In this document: positions 1-6,533 of the stretch, piece by piece
How positions within the stretch are numbered: the stretch's first letter is position 1
Layout of the letters: each line of letters starts with the position of its first letter
Origin: Rhodocyclaceae bacterium
GTDB taxonomy: Bacteria > Pseudomonadota > Gammaproteobacteria > Burkholderiales > Rhodocyclaceae
Length of the DNA stretch: 6,992 nucleotides
Direction: 5' to 3'
Assembly (NCBI GenBank): GCA_025361105.1
Contig: JANYAW010000279.1
Location: 1 to 6,992 of the forward strand
Translations under genes and position numbers: made by a program
The notes under the pieces: model-generated
Database searches by the model: none
Told to the model about the DNA's origin: nothing
What the model saw: only the letters and a program-made list of their open reading frames with translations

Positions 1-173
1 GCCTTTTCACGAATTTCCAACGCCAGCCGATCACGCGTGCGTTCGGAGAGTTTTTTGGAATCGTTCAAACCGACAATAGGACGCGCCGGATCAAGGATGA
101 CGGCAGCGGCGTAAACCGGCCCGGCAAGTGGGCCACGTCCGGCTTCGTCGACCCCACAGATGCGCACTAACAT
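1..173 (-). CDS. rnhB: Ribonuclease HII, N-terminal part (cut by window edge)
   Basis: Cytoplasmic type 2 RNase H. It cleaves the RNA strand of RNA-DNA hybrids and starts removal of single ribonucleotides misincorporated in DNA. Only 57 complete codons are visible (about a quarter of the usual roughly 200 residues); the gene runs off the low-coordinate edge. The protein begins MLVRICGVDEAGRGPLAGPV, the hallmark RNase HII N-terminus. Asp9 and Glu10 match the first two metal-binding residues of the D-E-D-D active site. The LNDSKKLSERTRDRL stretch at residues 46-50 and before is also typical of the family. The two remaining catalytic aspartates lie outside the window. The ATG shares one base with the lpxB stop (TGATG), so translation is probably coupled; no strong Shine-Dalgarno sequence precedes it. 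Placement directly after lpxB is common in proteobacteria and implies co-transcription rather than a role in lipid A. Confidence 0.96.
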   Translation of the reverse strand, partial: MLVRICGVDEAGRGPLAGPVYAAAVILDPARPIVGLNDSKKLSERTRDRLALEIREK

Positions 174-175
174 CA
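171..175 (-). other. lpxB stop / rnhB start overlap (TGATG)
   Basis: The lpxB TGA (175-173) and rnhB ATG (173-171) share one base in TGATG, the same arrangement as at lpxA/lpxB. It ties translation of the DNA-repair enzyme RNase HII to the lipid A operon. Confidence 0.85.
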
Positions 176-1315
176 GACTAAGCCAAGATAAGGCAGCACG
201 ACCTTCGCCGCCTGCTGACCGGTATTCTGGCGCAACTGAACATGGATGTCGGCGAAGACTTTCTCGACTGCCATGCGCATCGGTTTGTCGACCAAAATAT
301 TGCCCAGCGCTTGTGCCAAATTTTCTGGTGTTGCATCGTCTTGAATAAATTCCGGCACGACAAAACGCCGCGCAAGAATATTGGGCAAACCTATCCACGG
401 CAAATAACCCATGCCCTGCATGATGCGGTACGTCCACGGTGACATTTTGTAGGCGATGACCATAGGCCTGCCGACCAGTGCGGTCTCTAGCGTTGCCGTA
501 CCGCTCGCCACCAATACCGCGTCGCTCGCCGCAATCGCTTCGGTCGCATGACCGAACATCAAGGTGAATGGCAAGTCGTCGGCCTTACATTTCCACAATG
601 CGATTTCAAATTGCAAGCGTGTTTCACGCGAAATGAGCGGTACCAAAAATTGAATTTTGGGAAAGCGCACGAGCAACAATTTCGCCGCTTCGATAAAAGT
701 CTCGGCCATGTATTGCAGCTCGGCTTGACGGCTGCCGGGCAAGAGTGCGACGACTCGTTTATCCGTCGCGATTTCCAGCGATTCGCGCACTGCAGATTGC
801 TTGATATTTGGTTCAATCACATCGGCCATAGGATGACCGACGAAGGTGCATTTCACCGGCGTATTGGCATATAGCGCTGGTTCGAACGGGAATAGCGCGA
901 GCAAATGATCGACCGATTGCACGATTTTTTTCAGGCGGGTTTTGCGCCACGCCCAAATCGATGGACTGACAAAATGAATCACCGGAATGCCGGCACGCTT
1001 GAGTTTCTTTTCCAGCCACAAATTGAAATCCGAGCCATCGACACCAATGAACGCAGCGGGTCTGTCGGCCAGCACGCGCTTGAGCAATTGACGTCGGATA
1101 CCACTGATTTCACGGTAGTGACGCAGCACTTCGGCATAGCCGCGCACGGAAAGTTTCTCGGCGGGCCAGAGCGCGTCAAAACCTTCACGCTCCATCTTCG
1201 GGCCGCCAATGCCATAGAAGGAAATATCGCTGCGATGCGTTTTAAGTGCGGCGATTAAGTGTGCCGCAAGCTGATCACTGGACGCTTCGCCAGCGACCAT
1301 GGCGATGCGCTTCAT
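173..1315 (-). CDS. lpxB: Lipid-A-disaccharide synthase (GT19)
   Basis: Membrane-associated glycosyltransferase of the Raetz pathway. It joins UDP-2,3-diacylglucosamine to 2,3-diacylglucosamine-1-phosphate (lipid X) to give the beta-1,6 lipid A disaccharide and UDP. The 380 residues match the usual length (E. coli 382). Recognisable blocks in order: VAGEASSDQLAAHL (residues 7-20, the nucleotide-fold start), GVDGSDFN (91-98, where Asp93 aligns with the essential E. coli Asp98), FVSPSIWAWR (115-124), FVGHPMAD (158-165), LLPGSRQAE (191-199, with the conserved Arg196) and VASGTATLE (269-277, the sugar-nucleotide-binding part of GT-B enzymes). The ATG overlaps the lpxA stop by one base (TGATG) and starts the family's canonical N-terminus. 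A weak GGGA sits 10 bases upstream of it. The stop overlaps the rnhB start the same way. No disrupted motif is seen. Confidence 0.98.
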   Translation of the reverse strand: MKRIAMVAGEASSDQLAAHLIAALKTHRSDISFYGIGGPKMEREGFDALWPAEKLSVRGYAEVLRHYREISGIRRQLLKRVLADRPAAFIGVDGSDFNLWLEKKLKRAGIPVIHFVSPSIWAWRKTRLKKIVQSVDHLLALFPFEPALYANTPVKCTFVGHPMADVIEPNIKQSAVRESLEIATDKRVVALLPGSRQAELQYMAETFIEAAKLLLVRFPKIQFLVPLISRETRLQFEIALWKCKADDLPFTLMFGHATEAIAASDAVLVASGTATLETALVGRPMVIAYKMSPWTYRIMQGMGYLPWIGLPNILARRFVVPEFIQDDATPENLAQALGNILVDKPMRMAVEKVFADIHVQLRQNTGQQAAKVVLPYLGLV

Positions 1316-1317
1316 CA
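1313..1317 (-). other. lpxA stop / lpxB start overlap (TGATG)
   Basis: The lpxA TGA (1317-1315) and lpxB ATG (1315-1313) share one base in TGATG. Ribosomes finishing LpxA can re-initiate directly on lpxB, which would keep the two lipid A enzymes in a fixed ratio. Confidence 0.85.
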
Positions 1318-2088
1318 GCGAATAATCCCGCGTCCGCCGTGCTGCAAGAATTCGGACAGCGGCAAAAGCTCAGCGCAAGTTTTGGCTTCTGCGGCAATCG
1401 CTAATTTAGCTTCGTCAAGCATCAAGCCATTGCGATACAAGGTTTTAAAAGCGCGACGTATGACGGCAATTGCCTCGACAGAAAATCCGCGTCGCTTGAG
1501 TCCTTCGGCATTGATGCTGCGCGGCTCAGCCGGATTGCCAAAAGCCATCACGAAGGGTGGCAAATCCTGCGCCAGCATGCTGCCAAAAGCCGTCATGCTA
1601 TGCGCGCCGATACGCACAAACTGATGCACACCGGTAATGCCACCGAGAATCACCCAATCGTCGATATGCACATGGCCAGCAAGCTGCGTACTATTAGCCA
1701 AAATGATGTTGCTACCGAGCACGCAGTCGTGGGCGATATGCACGTAAGCCATGACCCAATTGTCATTGCCGACGGTGGTCAAACTACGATCTTGCGTGGT
1801 GCCACGATTGAGCGTGCAGGACTCACGAAAAGTATTGCGGTCGCCAATTTCCAATCGCGTCGGTTCGTCTGCGTACTTTTTGTCCTGCGGCGCAGCGCCC
1901 ACCGAGCAGAACTGGAAGAAACGATTGTCTGCGCCAATGCGCGTGTGACCTTCAATCACTACGTGCGGGCCTATCCACGTATTCGGACCGATTTCAACAT
2001 TCTCACCAATAATGCTGTACGCGCCGACGGTCACGCCTTCGGCGAGGTGGGCATTTGGATGAACGATGGCGGTGGCGTGAATACTCAT
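1315..2088 (-). CDS. lpxA: UDP-N-acetylglucosamine O-acyltransferase
   Basis: First enzyme of lipid A synthesis. This cytoplasmic homotrimer transfers a (R)-3-hydroxyacyl chain from ACP to the 3-OH of UDP-GlcNAc. The 257 residues are close to E. coli LpxA (262). The first ~180 residues are hexapeptide repeats that form a left-handed beta-helix (for example VGAYSIIGENVEIGPNTWIG at 21-40). The catalytic region VHIAHDC contains His117 and His120, which align with E. coli His122 and the general base His125. VHQF (154-157) and the C-terminal NAEGLKRRGF (193-202) are family signatures; the latter contributes ACP and substrate contacts. The last ~70 residues form the helical domain ending GGRGIIR. 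Phe168 occupies the position of E. coli Gly173, which sets acyl length, so a chain shorter than C14 is likely (inference). The start lies 15 bases after the fabZ stop with no clear Shine-Dalgarno sequence; the MSIHATAIVHPNA start fits the family. Confidence 0.98.
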   Translation of the reverse strand: MSIHATAIVHPNAHLAEGVTVGAYSIIGENVEIGPNTWIGPHVVIEGHTRIGADNRFFQFCSVGAAPQDKKYADEPTRLEIGDRNTFRESCTLNRGTTQDRSLTTVGNDNWVMAYVHIAHDCVLGSNIILANSTQLAGHVHIDDWVILGGITGVHQFVRIGAHSMTAFGSMLAQDLPPFVMAFGNPAEPRSINAEGLKRRGFSVEAIAVIRRAFKTLYRNGLMLDEAKLAIAAEAKTCAELLPLSEFLQHGGRGIIR

Positions 2089-2103
2089 GCGAGCTATGAC
2101 AAC

Positions 2104-2592
2104 TTAGGGAACGGGACGTAGCGTGCACATCAATACGGCTTCTGCGGCGAGTAGGCCGTCCACATGTGCCGTCGCTGCGAATTTCCATAAGCCGCGTTTG
2201 GTCGCGAGAATTTTTGCCTCAATGACCAATTGGTCGCCCGGACTGACTGGCCGCTTGAAGCGCGCGCCATCAATGCCGACAAAGTAATACACGGATTTGG
2301 ATTTATCTTCCGGCGTACCACCCAAAGTTTTGAATGACAGCAAGGCCGCCGCTTGTGCCATCGCTTCGACAATCAACACACCCGGCATCACCGGATGATG
2401 CGGATAGTGGCCGGGGAAAAATGGCTCGTTGATGCTGACGTTTTTGATCGCAGTGATGCGCTCGCCAACGACGATTTCACGCACGCGATCGATCAACAGC
2501 ATCGGGTAGCGATGCGGCAAATAATCCAGAATGCCGCGTATGTCCATCTCGCCGGTGTCGGTCTTTGCGATGGTAGTGTCAGGGTCGCTCAT
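2104..2592 (-). CDS. fabZ: 3-hydroxyacyl-ACP dehydratase FabZ
   Basis: Cytoplasmic hot-dog-fold dehydratase of type II fatty acid synthesis, converting (R)-3-hydroxyacyl-ACP to trans-2-enoyl-ACP. It competes with LpxA and LpxD for 3-hydroxyacyl-ACP, which explains its place between their genes. It has 162 residues against about 150 in the family. LPHRYPMLLIDRV (25-37) is the signature at the domain start. FFPGHYPHHPVMPGVLIVEA (58-77) is the active-site segment, with catalytic His62 and Glu76 at the places of E. coli His54 and Glu68. The C-terminal half gives FKRPVSPGDQL (112-122) and the last strands. The chosen ATG at 2592 overlaps the lpxD stop in ATGA and has a GGAG 11 bases upstream. A second in-frame ATG at 2547 (Met16) would give 147 residues and also begins close to the conserved part, so the first 15 residues are uncertain. 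Confidence 0.97.
   Translation of the reverse strand: MSDPDTTIAKTDTGEMDIRGILDYLPHRYPMLLIDRVREIVVGERITAIKNVSINEPFFPGHYPHHPVMPGVLIVEAMAQAAALLSFKTLGGTPEDKSKSVYYFVGIDGARFKRPVSPGDQLVIEAKILATKRGLWKFAATAHVDGLLAAEAVLMCTLRPVP
2589..2592 (-). other. lpxD stop / fabZ start overlap (ATGA)
   Basis: The fabZ ATG (2592-2590) and the lpxD TGA (2591-2589) share bases in the four-base overlap ATGA, a classic arrangement for translational coupling by ribosome re-initiation. Confidence 0.85.
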
Positions 2593-3638
2593 GATGATTT
2601 TTTCTCCAAGTCAGCCAAGCGTTTTTCCAGCGTTCGAATTTTATCGGCCATCGCATCGAGATGCCGGAGCTTGGAAAAATTCTTCAACCAATTGCCGTGT
2701 TCAAGAAACGGTATGCCGCTACTGTAGGTTCCAGCTTGGGTAATCGACTTGGCGATGAAGGTGGCCGCCGATACATTGACATCATCACAAATCGTCAAAT
2801 GCCCGCTAATCATCGCTGCGCCAGCGAGGGTGCAGCGTTTGCCTATCGTCGTGCTTCCGGCGATACCAGTACAACCGGCAATCGCCGTATATGCACCGAT
2901 ACGAACGTTGTGCGCAATCTGCACGAGGTTATCAATCTTCACACCATCTTCAATCACGGTGTCGAATAATGTGCCCCGATCAATGGTCGTGCCCGCGCCG
3001 ATTTCTACATCGTCACCAATAAGCACCCGACCAACCTGGGGAATCTTGAGCCAAGCGCCATCGGCTTCCCGTGCGTAACCAAAACCATCACCACCAATGA
3101 TTGCGCCCGAGTGAATCACCGTGCGCTCACCAACCACGCAATCAGCATAAATAGTGACATTCGGAAACAGCCGCGCGCCTTCGCCAATTTGAACCCCTTC
3201 ACCGATGCTGCAATTGGCTCCAATCGCCGCGCTCGCGCCGATACGCGCACCCGTACCGACCCACACGTTTGGTCCAACCGAAGCACTAGGATCGACCTCA
3301 CCTTCCACCACCGCGCTTGCATGGCGACCCGCAGTCACTGGTGGCGGCGGGTTCATCCACTGCGCAACACGGGCGAAGTAAAGGTAAGGTTGAGGGACAA
3401 TAATCGCCAGCACCGGACAATCGTCGACCGACGGGGCAACGATAACTGCGGATGCCCGCGTAGTGGCAAGTTGCCGTCGATATTTTGGATTTGCGAGAAA
3501 GGCTAAATCGCCTGGACCGGCTATATCAAGTGGCGCGATGCGATGCAATGGCGTATCGCCAGCACCAACTAGCAAATTCGCCGGGCCACCAAGTGTGCCG
3601 CCAAAACGGGCGACGATTTCATCGAGCCGCACCGCCAT
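2589..3638 (-). CDS. lpxD: UDP-3-O-(3-hydroxyacyl)glucosamine N-acyltransferase
   Basis: Third step of lipid A synthesis: it adds a second (R)-3-hydroxyacyl chain from ACP to the 2-amino group of UDP-3-O-acylglucosamine. Cytoplasmic trimer. The 349 residues compare with 341 in E. coli. Residues ~1-100 form the N-terminal uridine-binding domain (IAPLDIAGPGDLAFLANPKY, 34-53). Residues ~105-305 are hexapeptide repeats of a left-handed beta-helix. Residues ~315-349 form a charged C-terminal helix with coiled-coil character. IDNLVQIAHNVRIG (235-248) carries His243, equivalent to the catalytic E. coli His239. ISGH (277-280) carries His280, equivalent to His276. IIGGDGFGYA (180-189) is another family mark. 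Phe294 replaces the E. coli Met290 acyl-ruler residue. The gene starts 13 bases after the skp stop with only a weak GCGG ahead of it, and its stop overlaps the fabZ start (ATGA). MAVRLDEIVARFGG is the expected start. Confidence 0.98.
   Translation of the reverse strand: MAVRLDEIVARFGGTLGGPANLLVGAGDTPLHRIAPLDIAGPGDLAFLANPKYRRQLATTRASAVIVAPSVDDCPVLAIIVPQPYLYFARVAQWMNPPPPVTAGRHASAVVEGEVDPSASVGPNVWVGTGARIGASAAIGANCSIGEGVQIGEGARLFPNVTIYADCVVGERTVIHSGAIIGGDGFGYAREADGAWLKIPQVGRVLIGDDVEIGAGTTIDRGTLFDTVIEDGVKIDNLVQIAHNVRIGAYTAIAGCTGIAGSTTIGKRCTLAGAAMISGHLTICDDVNVSAATFIAKSITQAGTYSSGIPFLEHGNWLKNFSKLRHLDAMADKIRTLEKRLADLEKKSS
2604..2607 (-). promoter_or_regulatory. Shine-Dalgarno site for fabZ inside the end of lpxD
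   Basis: GGAG on the coding strand lies 11 bases before the fabZ ATG at 2592, inside the last lpxD codons (Leu-Glu-Lys-Lys). It favours the upstream ATG over Met16 as the fabZ start, although the spacing is longer than ideal. The Met16 ATG at 2547 also has a G-rich GGCGAG, but directly against the start codon, too close for good use. Confidence 0.5.
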
Positions 3639-3651
3639 GATTGCGTACCGC

Positions 3652-4161
3652 TTACTTGGCTGGTGCCTCGATGAGCGCCTTGATTACCTTGTCGGTGATG
3701 TCAATTCGCGGGCTGGCGTAAACCGCTTCTTGAAAAATAATGTCGTATTTTTCCGCATCGGCGATTTGCTTGATAATCTTATTGACGCGGTCAAAAATCG
3801 CCGCTGTCTCTTCGTTTTGGCGTTGACTCAAGTCCTCGCGGAACTCGCGCTGCTTGCGCTGAAAGTCGCGATTGAGATCACCAAATTCGCGCTCTTTGGT
3901 ACGGCGATCTGACTCGGCCATGGTGGTGCCGCCCTTTTCCAAAGCTTCTTGCATTTCTTTCAATTGCTTGGCAATTTTTTGCAGATCCTGATCTCGTTTT
4001 TCAAAATCTTTCTCAATGCGCTTCTTGGCTTTGGCAGCCTGTGGCGCTTCATTCATGACGCGCTGGCTATTAACGAAACCGATACGCGATTCAGCACGAA
4101 CCGCTCCTGTGATGGTCAATAGACCAAGTGCGATGGGAAGAAAAAATCGAGTCGGAATCAT
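3652..4161 (-). CDS. skp: Periplasmic chaperone Skp (OmpH family)
   Basis: Trimeric 'jellyfish' chaperone that holds unfolded outer-membrane proteins in the periplasm after Sec export and hands them toward the BAM complex. It has 169 residues (E. coli 161). Residues 1-23 look like a Sec signal peptide: a short charged start (MIPTRFF), a hydrophobic core and the signal-peptidase-I site VRA|ES after Ala23. The mature protein opens with RIGFVNSQRVMNEAP (26-40), the first strand of the trimerisation body. Residues ~41-125 are very rich in Lys, Glu, Asp, Arg and Gln (for example KKRIEKDFEKRDQDLQKIAK) and form the two long tentacle helices. YDIIFQEAVYASPRIDITD (139-157) returns to the body and DKVIKALIEA closes it. 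It lies directly after bamA, a 28-base gap away. A GGG six bases before the ATG is a usable Shine-Dalgarno sequence. Confidence 0.96.
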   Translation of the reverse strand: MIPTRFFLPIALGLLTITGAVRAESRIGFVNSQRVMNEAPQAAKAKKRIEKDFEKRDQDLQKIAKQLKEMQEALEKGGTTMAESDRRTKEREFGDLNRDFQRKQREFREDLSQRQNEETAAIFDRVNKIIKQIADAEKYDIIFQEAVYASPRIDITDKVIKALIEAPAK

Positions 4162-4167
4162 GGATTA

Positions 4168-4170
4168 CCC
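4168..4170 (-). promoter_or_regulatory. Probable Shine-Dalgarno site for skp
   Basis: The coding strand reads CGGGTAATCC immediately before the skp ATG, with GGG six bases upstream of the start. It is short but well spaced, and it supports the ATG at 4161, which also gives a complete signal peptide. The 28-base gap between bamA and skp is the longest in the window. Confidence 0.45.
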
Positions 4171-4176
4171 GTTGAA

Positions 4177-4192
4177 ACAGATTAACAGATTA
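4177..4192. repeat. 8-bp exact tandem duplication at the bamA stop
   Basis: The + strand reads ACAGATTA twice in a row (4177-4184 and 4185-4192). On the coding strand this is TAATCTGT-TAATCTGT, with the first TAA being the bamA stop. The second TAA is out of the bamA frame. The duplication accounts for 8 of the bases between the bamA and skp genes and is probably a slipped-strand event; no function can be assigned. Confidence 0.8.
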
Positions 4193-6529
4193 GAAAGTAT
4201 TGCCTAGCTGAAACTGGAAGCGCTGCAACTTGTCGGTGGATTTCGTGTTGAGTGGCTTGGCTAGCGCGAAACGTAGCGGCCCCATTGGCGAATTCCAGCT
4301 TAAACCCAATCCCGTACTGTAACGCAGGTTGCCCGGTTTGAAATCTTCGCCGTAACCAAAAACATTGCCCGCATCAACGAACGCAGAAATCCGGAATGAT
4401 TTGTCCGTGCCTGCACCTGGTGTTGGCATGAACAATTCGGCATTGCCAATCACACGGAAATTACCACCGAGGAACTCACCCGTCGCCAGATCGCGTGGCC
4501 CGAGCGAGCCGGATTCGTAGCCCCGTACCGAACCAATACCGCCAGCATAAAAATTCTTGAAGAAGGGAAGCTCCTTGCCGCCATATCCTTGCGCACCGCC
4601 AAGCTCGCCGTTAAGCATTAGCGACCATTTTTTGGCGATCGGAAAATACTTTTGATATTGATAAGTGGCACGGAAGTAAGTCGCTGTGCTACCCGGTGTA
4701 GCAGTTTCAAGTACGGCACGCTGCAAGGTGCCTTTAGTCGGGTATTGGAAGCTGTCGCGGTCGTCACGGGTCCAGCCCAACGTCGCCAGATAGGTGGTGC
4801 TGTCAGCGCCAAAGGTTCTCACATAGTTGACGTAACGTACTGGGCTTAAAGTGGTCAGACTCAACGATGTTTTGTCAATCGAGAAACCCAAATACAAGCC
4901 TTCGTCGTCAGCAATCGGGAAGCCGAAACGCACCCCGCCACCGACAGAATCCGAACCAAAAGTACCCGTATTGAGTGAGCTGGTGTCGGTCTTTCGGGTA
5001 TAGATATCGAAGCCACGGCTGATGCCATCGGGGGACCAATAGGGATCGGTATGGGAGATGGAATAAACTTGATTCGACTTACTGGTGCTGACTTGGAAGC
5101 CCAAATGCTTACCGCTACCGAACAAGTTTTGTTGATTGATAGAGCCGGAAAACACCAGCCCTTCGGCGCTTGAAAAGCCTGCGCCAATCAACAAATTGCC
5201 TGTTGGTTTTTCTTTGAGTTTGACATCCACGTCAACCTGATCTGTAGTCCCTGCCACCGCTGGTGTTTCGACGGTGATGTCTTCAAAATAACCCAGCCGA
5301 TCAATACGCTCTTTGGACTTATTAATACGCTCACCGTCATACCAGCTCGATTCCAATTGCCGGATTTCACGACGGATTACTTCGTCGCGCGTCTTGGTGT
5401 TGCCGCCGATATTGATGCGCCGTACGTAGACGCGTCGTCCGGGATCAAGTACTACGGTGAAGGCGACTTGGCGTTTTTCTTTGTCTAATTCGGGTGCAGA
5501 ATTGACGTTGGCAAAGGCATAGCCTTCGTTGCCCAAACGATCGGTGAGCGCCTTGGTCGTTTCGGTCATTGCTTCACGCGAAAAAACTTCGCCCGGCTTG
5601 ACTTTCACTAGCGGTGTCAGCACGCTCTCGGGCAATATCAAATCGCCGGTCAACTTGAGTGACGAGACAGTGTACTGTTCGCCTTCGGTCAAACTGATGG
5701 TGATGTAGATGTCCTGCTTGTCTTGCGAAATCGAAACTTGTGTAGCCTCAATGTTGAATTCGAGATAGCCGCGATCCAAATAGTAGGAACGCACTTTCTC
5801 CAGATCGCCGGAGAGCTTTTGTTTGGAATATTTGTCGTTGCCGGTGTACCACGTCAGCCAGCCCGGGGTTCTTAACGTGAATTGATCGAGCAAATCGGAT
5901 TCCGAGAAAGCTTTATTGCCGATGATATTAATTTGCTTGATGCGCGCGACCTCACCTTCAACCACGGTGAAACTGATGCCAACTCGATTCCGCTCCAGCG
6001 GCGTGACGGTGGTTTTCAAATCCACTGCGTAATAACCCTGGCTCAAGTATTGGCGCTTCAGTTCCTGCTCGGCACGTTCGACCATCGAGCGGTCAAAAAT
6101 TCGCGCTTCGGCCAAGCCAACTTCCTTGAGTCCTTTGGTCAAATCCTCGGTCTTGAAGGCTTTGAGTCCATCGAATTTTAGCGAGGCAATCGCCGGACGT
6201 TCATCGACCACGACGACCAATACTTGACCTTCGACTTCAAGCCGCACGTCTTTGAAAAACCCGGTAGCAAATAGCGCTTTAACAGCTTGCGAGGCGGATT
6301 CGTCGGTCATCGTGTCGCCGACTTTGACCGGCAAATACGAGAACACCGTACCCGCCTCAGTGCGCTGTATGCCCTCGACGCGAATGTCTTTAATCTTGAA
6401 CGCGTCCCAAGCGTAAGCTGGGGCAATCAGCAAGGAGCTAATCATGCCGGCCAATGCGGCCTTGCGTAGCGGTGCGCCGCGCTTGAGTTTGGTTGAGCGC
6501 GCCGAAGCACTGTGTGAGGGTTTTTTCAT
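4190..6529 (-). CDS. bamA: Outer membrane protein assembly factor BamA (Omp85)
   Basis: Core of the BAM complex that inserts beta-barrel proteins into the outer membrane. 779 residues, a full-length protein. Residues 1-40 form a signal peptide with an unusually long basic n-region (1-23), then LAGMISSLLIAPAYA and likely cleavage AYA|WD. Five POTRA domains follow, at roughly 44-112, 113-191, 194-284, 287-365 and 368-442, each with the pattern of an opening strand, two helices and a closing strand (IKDIRVEGIQRTEAGTVFSY; NIIGNKAFSESDL; RINIGGNTKTRDEVIRREI). About 445-779 is the 16-strand barrel. GGIGSVRGYESGSLGP (663-678) holds the VRGY motif of the L6 loop found throughout Omp85 proteins. The chain ends QRFQFQLGNTF, with the terminal Phe expected of an outer-membrane barrel signal. 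It starts four bases after the rseP stop without a good Shine-Dalgarno sequence; translation from rseP ribosomes is likely. No other start would leave a proper signal peptide. Confidence 0.99.
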   Translation of the reverse strand: MKKPSHSASARSTKLKRGAPLRKAALAGMISSLLIAPAYAWDAFKIKDIRVEGIQRTEAGTVFSYLPVKVGDTMTDESASQAVKALFATGFFKDVRLEVEGQVLVVVVDERPAIASLKFDGLKAFKTEDLTKGLKEVGLAEARIFDRSMVERAEQELKRQYLSQGYYAVDLKTTVTPLERNRVGISFTVVEGEVARIKQINIIGNKAFSESDLLDQFTLRTPGWLTWYTGNDKYSKQKLSGDLEKVRSYYLDRGYLEFNIEATQVSISQDKQDIYITISLTEGEQYTVSSLKLTGDLILPESVLTPLVKVKPGEVFSREAMTETTKALTDRLGNEGYAFANVNSAPELDKEKRQVAFTVVLDPGRRVYVRRINIGGNTKTRDEVIRREIRQLESSWYDGERINKSKERIDRLGYFEDITVETPAVAGTTDQVDVDVKLKEKPTGNLLIGAGFSSAEGLVFSGSINQQNLFGSGKHLGFQVSTSKSNQVYSISHTDPYWSPDGISRGFDIYTRKTDTSSLNTGTFGSDSVGGGVRFGFPIADDEGLYLGFSIDKTSLSLTTLSPVRYVNYVRTFGADSTTYLATLGWTRDDRDSFQYPTKGTLQRAVLETATPGSTATYFRATYQYQKYFPIAKKWSLMLNGELGGAQGYGGKELPFFKNFYAGGIGSVRGYESGSLGPRDLATGEFLGGNFRVIGNAELFMPTPGAGTDKSFRISAFVDAGNVFGYGEDFKPGNLRYSTGLGLSWNSPMGPLRFALAKPLNTKSTDKLQRFQFQLGNTF

Positions 6530-6533
6530 TAAG

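Noticed and set aside
905..1624. Consecutive + strand open frames of 117 and 121 residues opposite lpxB and lpxA
   Set aside because: Shadows of the minus-strand genes with no domain signature.
1600..2121. A 173-residue open frame on the + strand opposite lpxA and the end of fabZ
   Set aside because: It lies entirely antisense to two unmistakable genes and shows no recognisable domain. Long antisense frames are expected opposite the repetitive codon pattern of a hexapeptide-repeat gene.
3463..3912. A 149-residue + strand open frame across the lpxD/skp junction
   Set aside because: It spans the antisense of two real genes and their gap. The hydrophobic stretch near its end is the antisense of the charged Skp helices, not a credible membrane protein.
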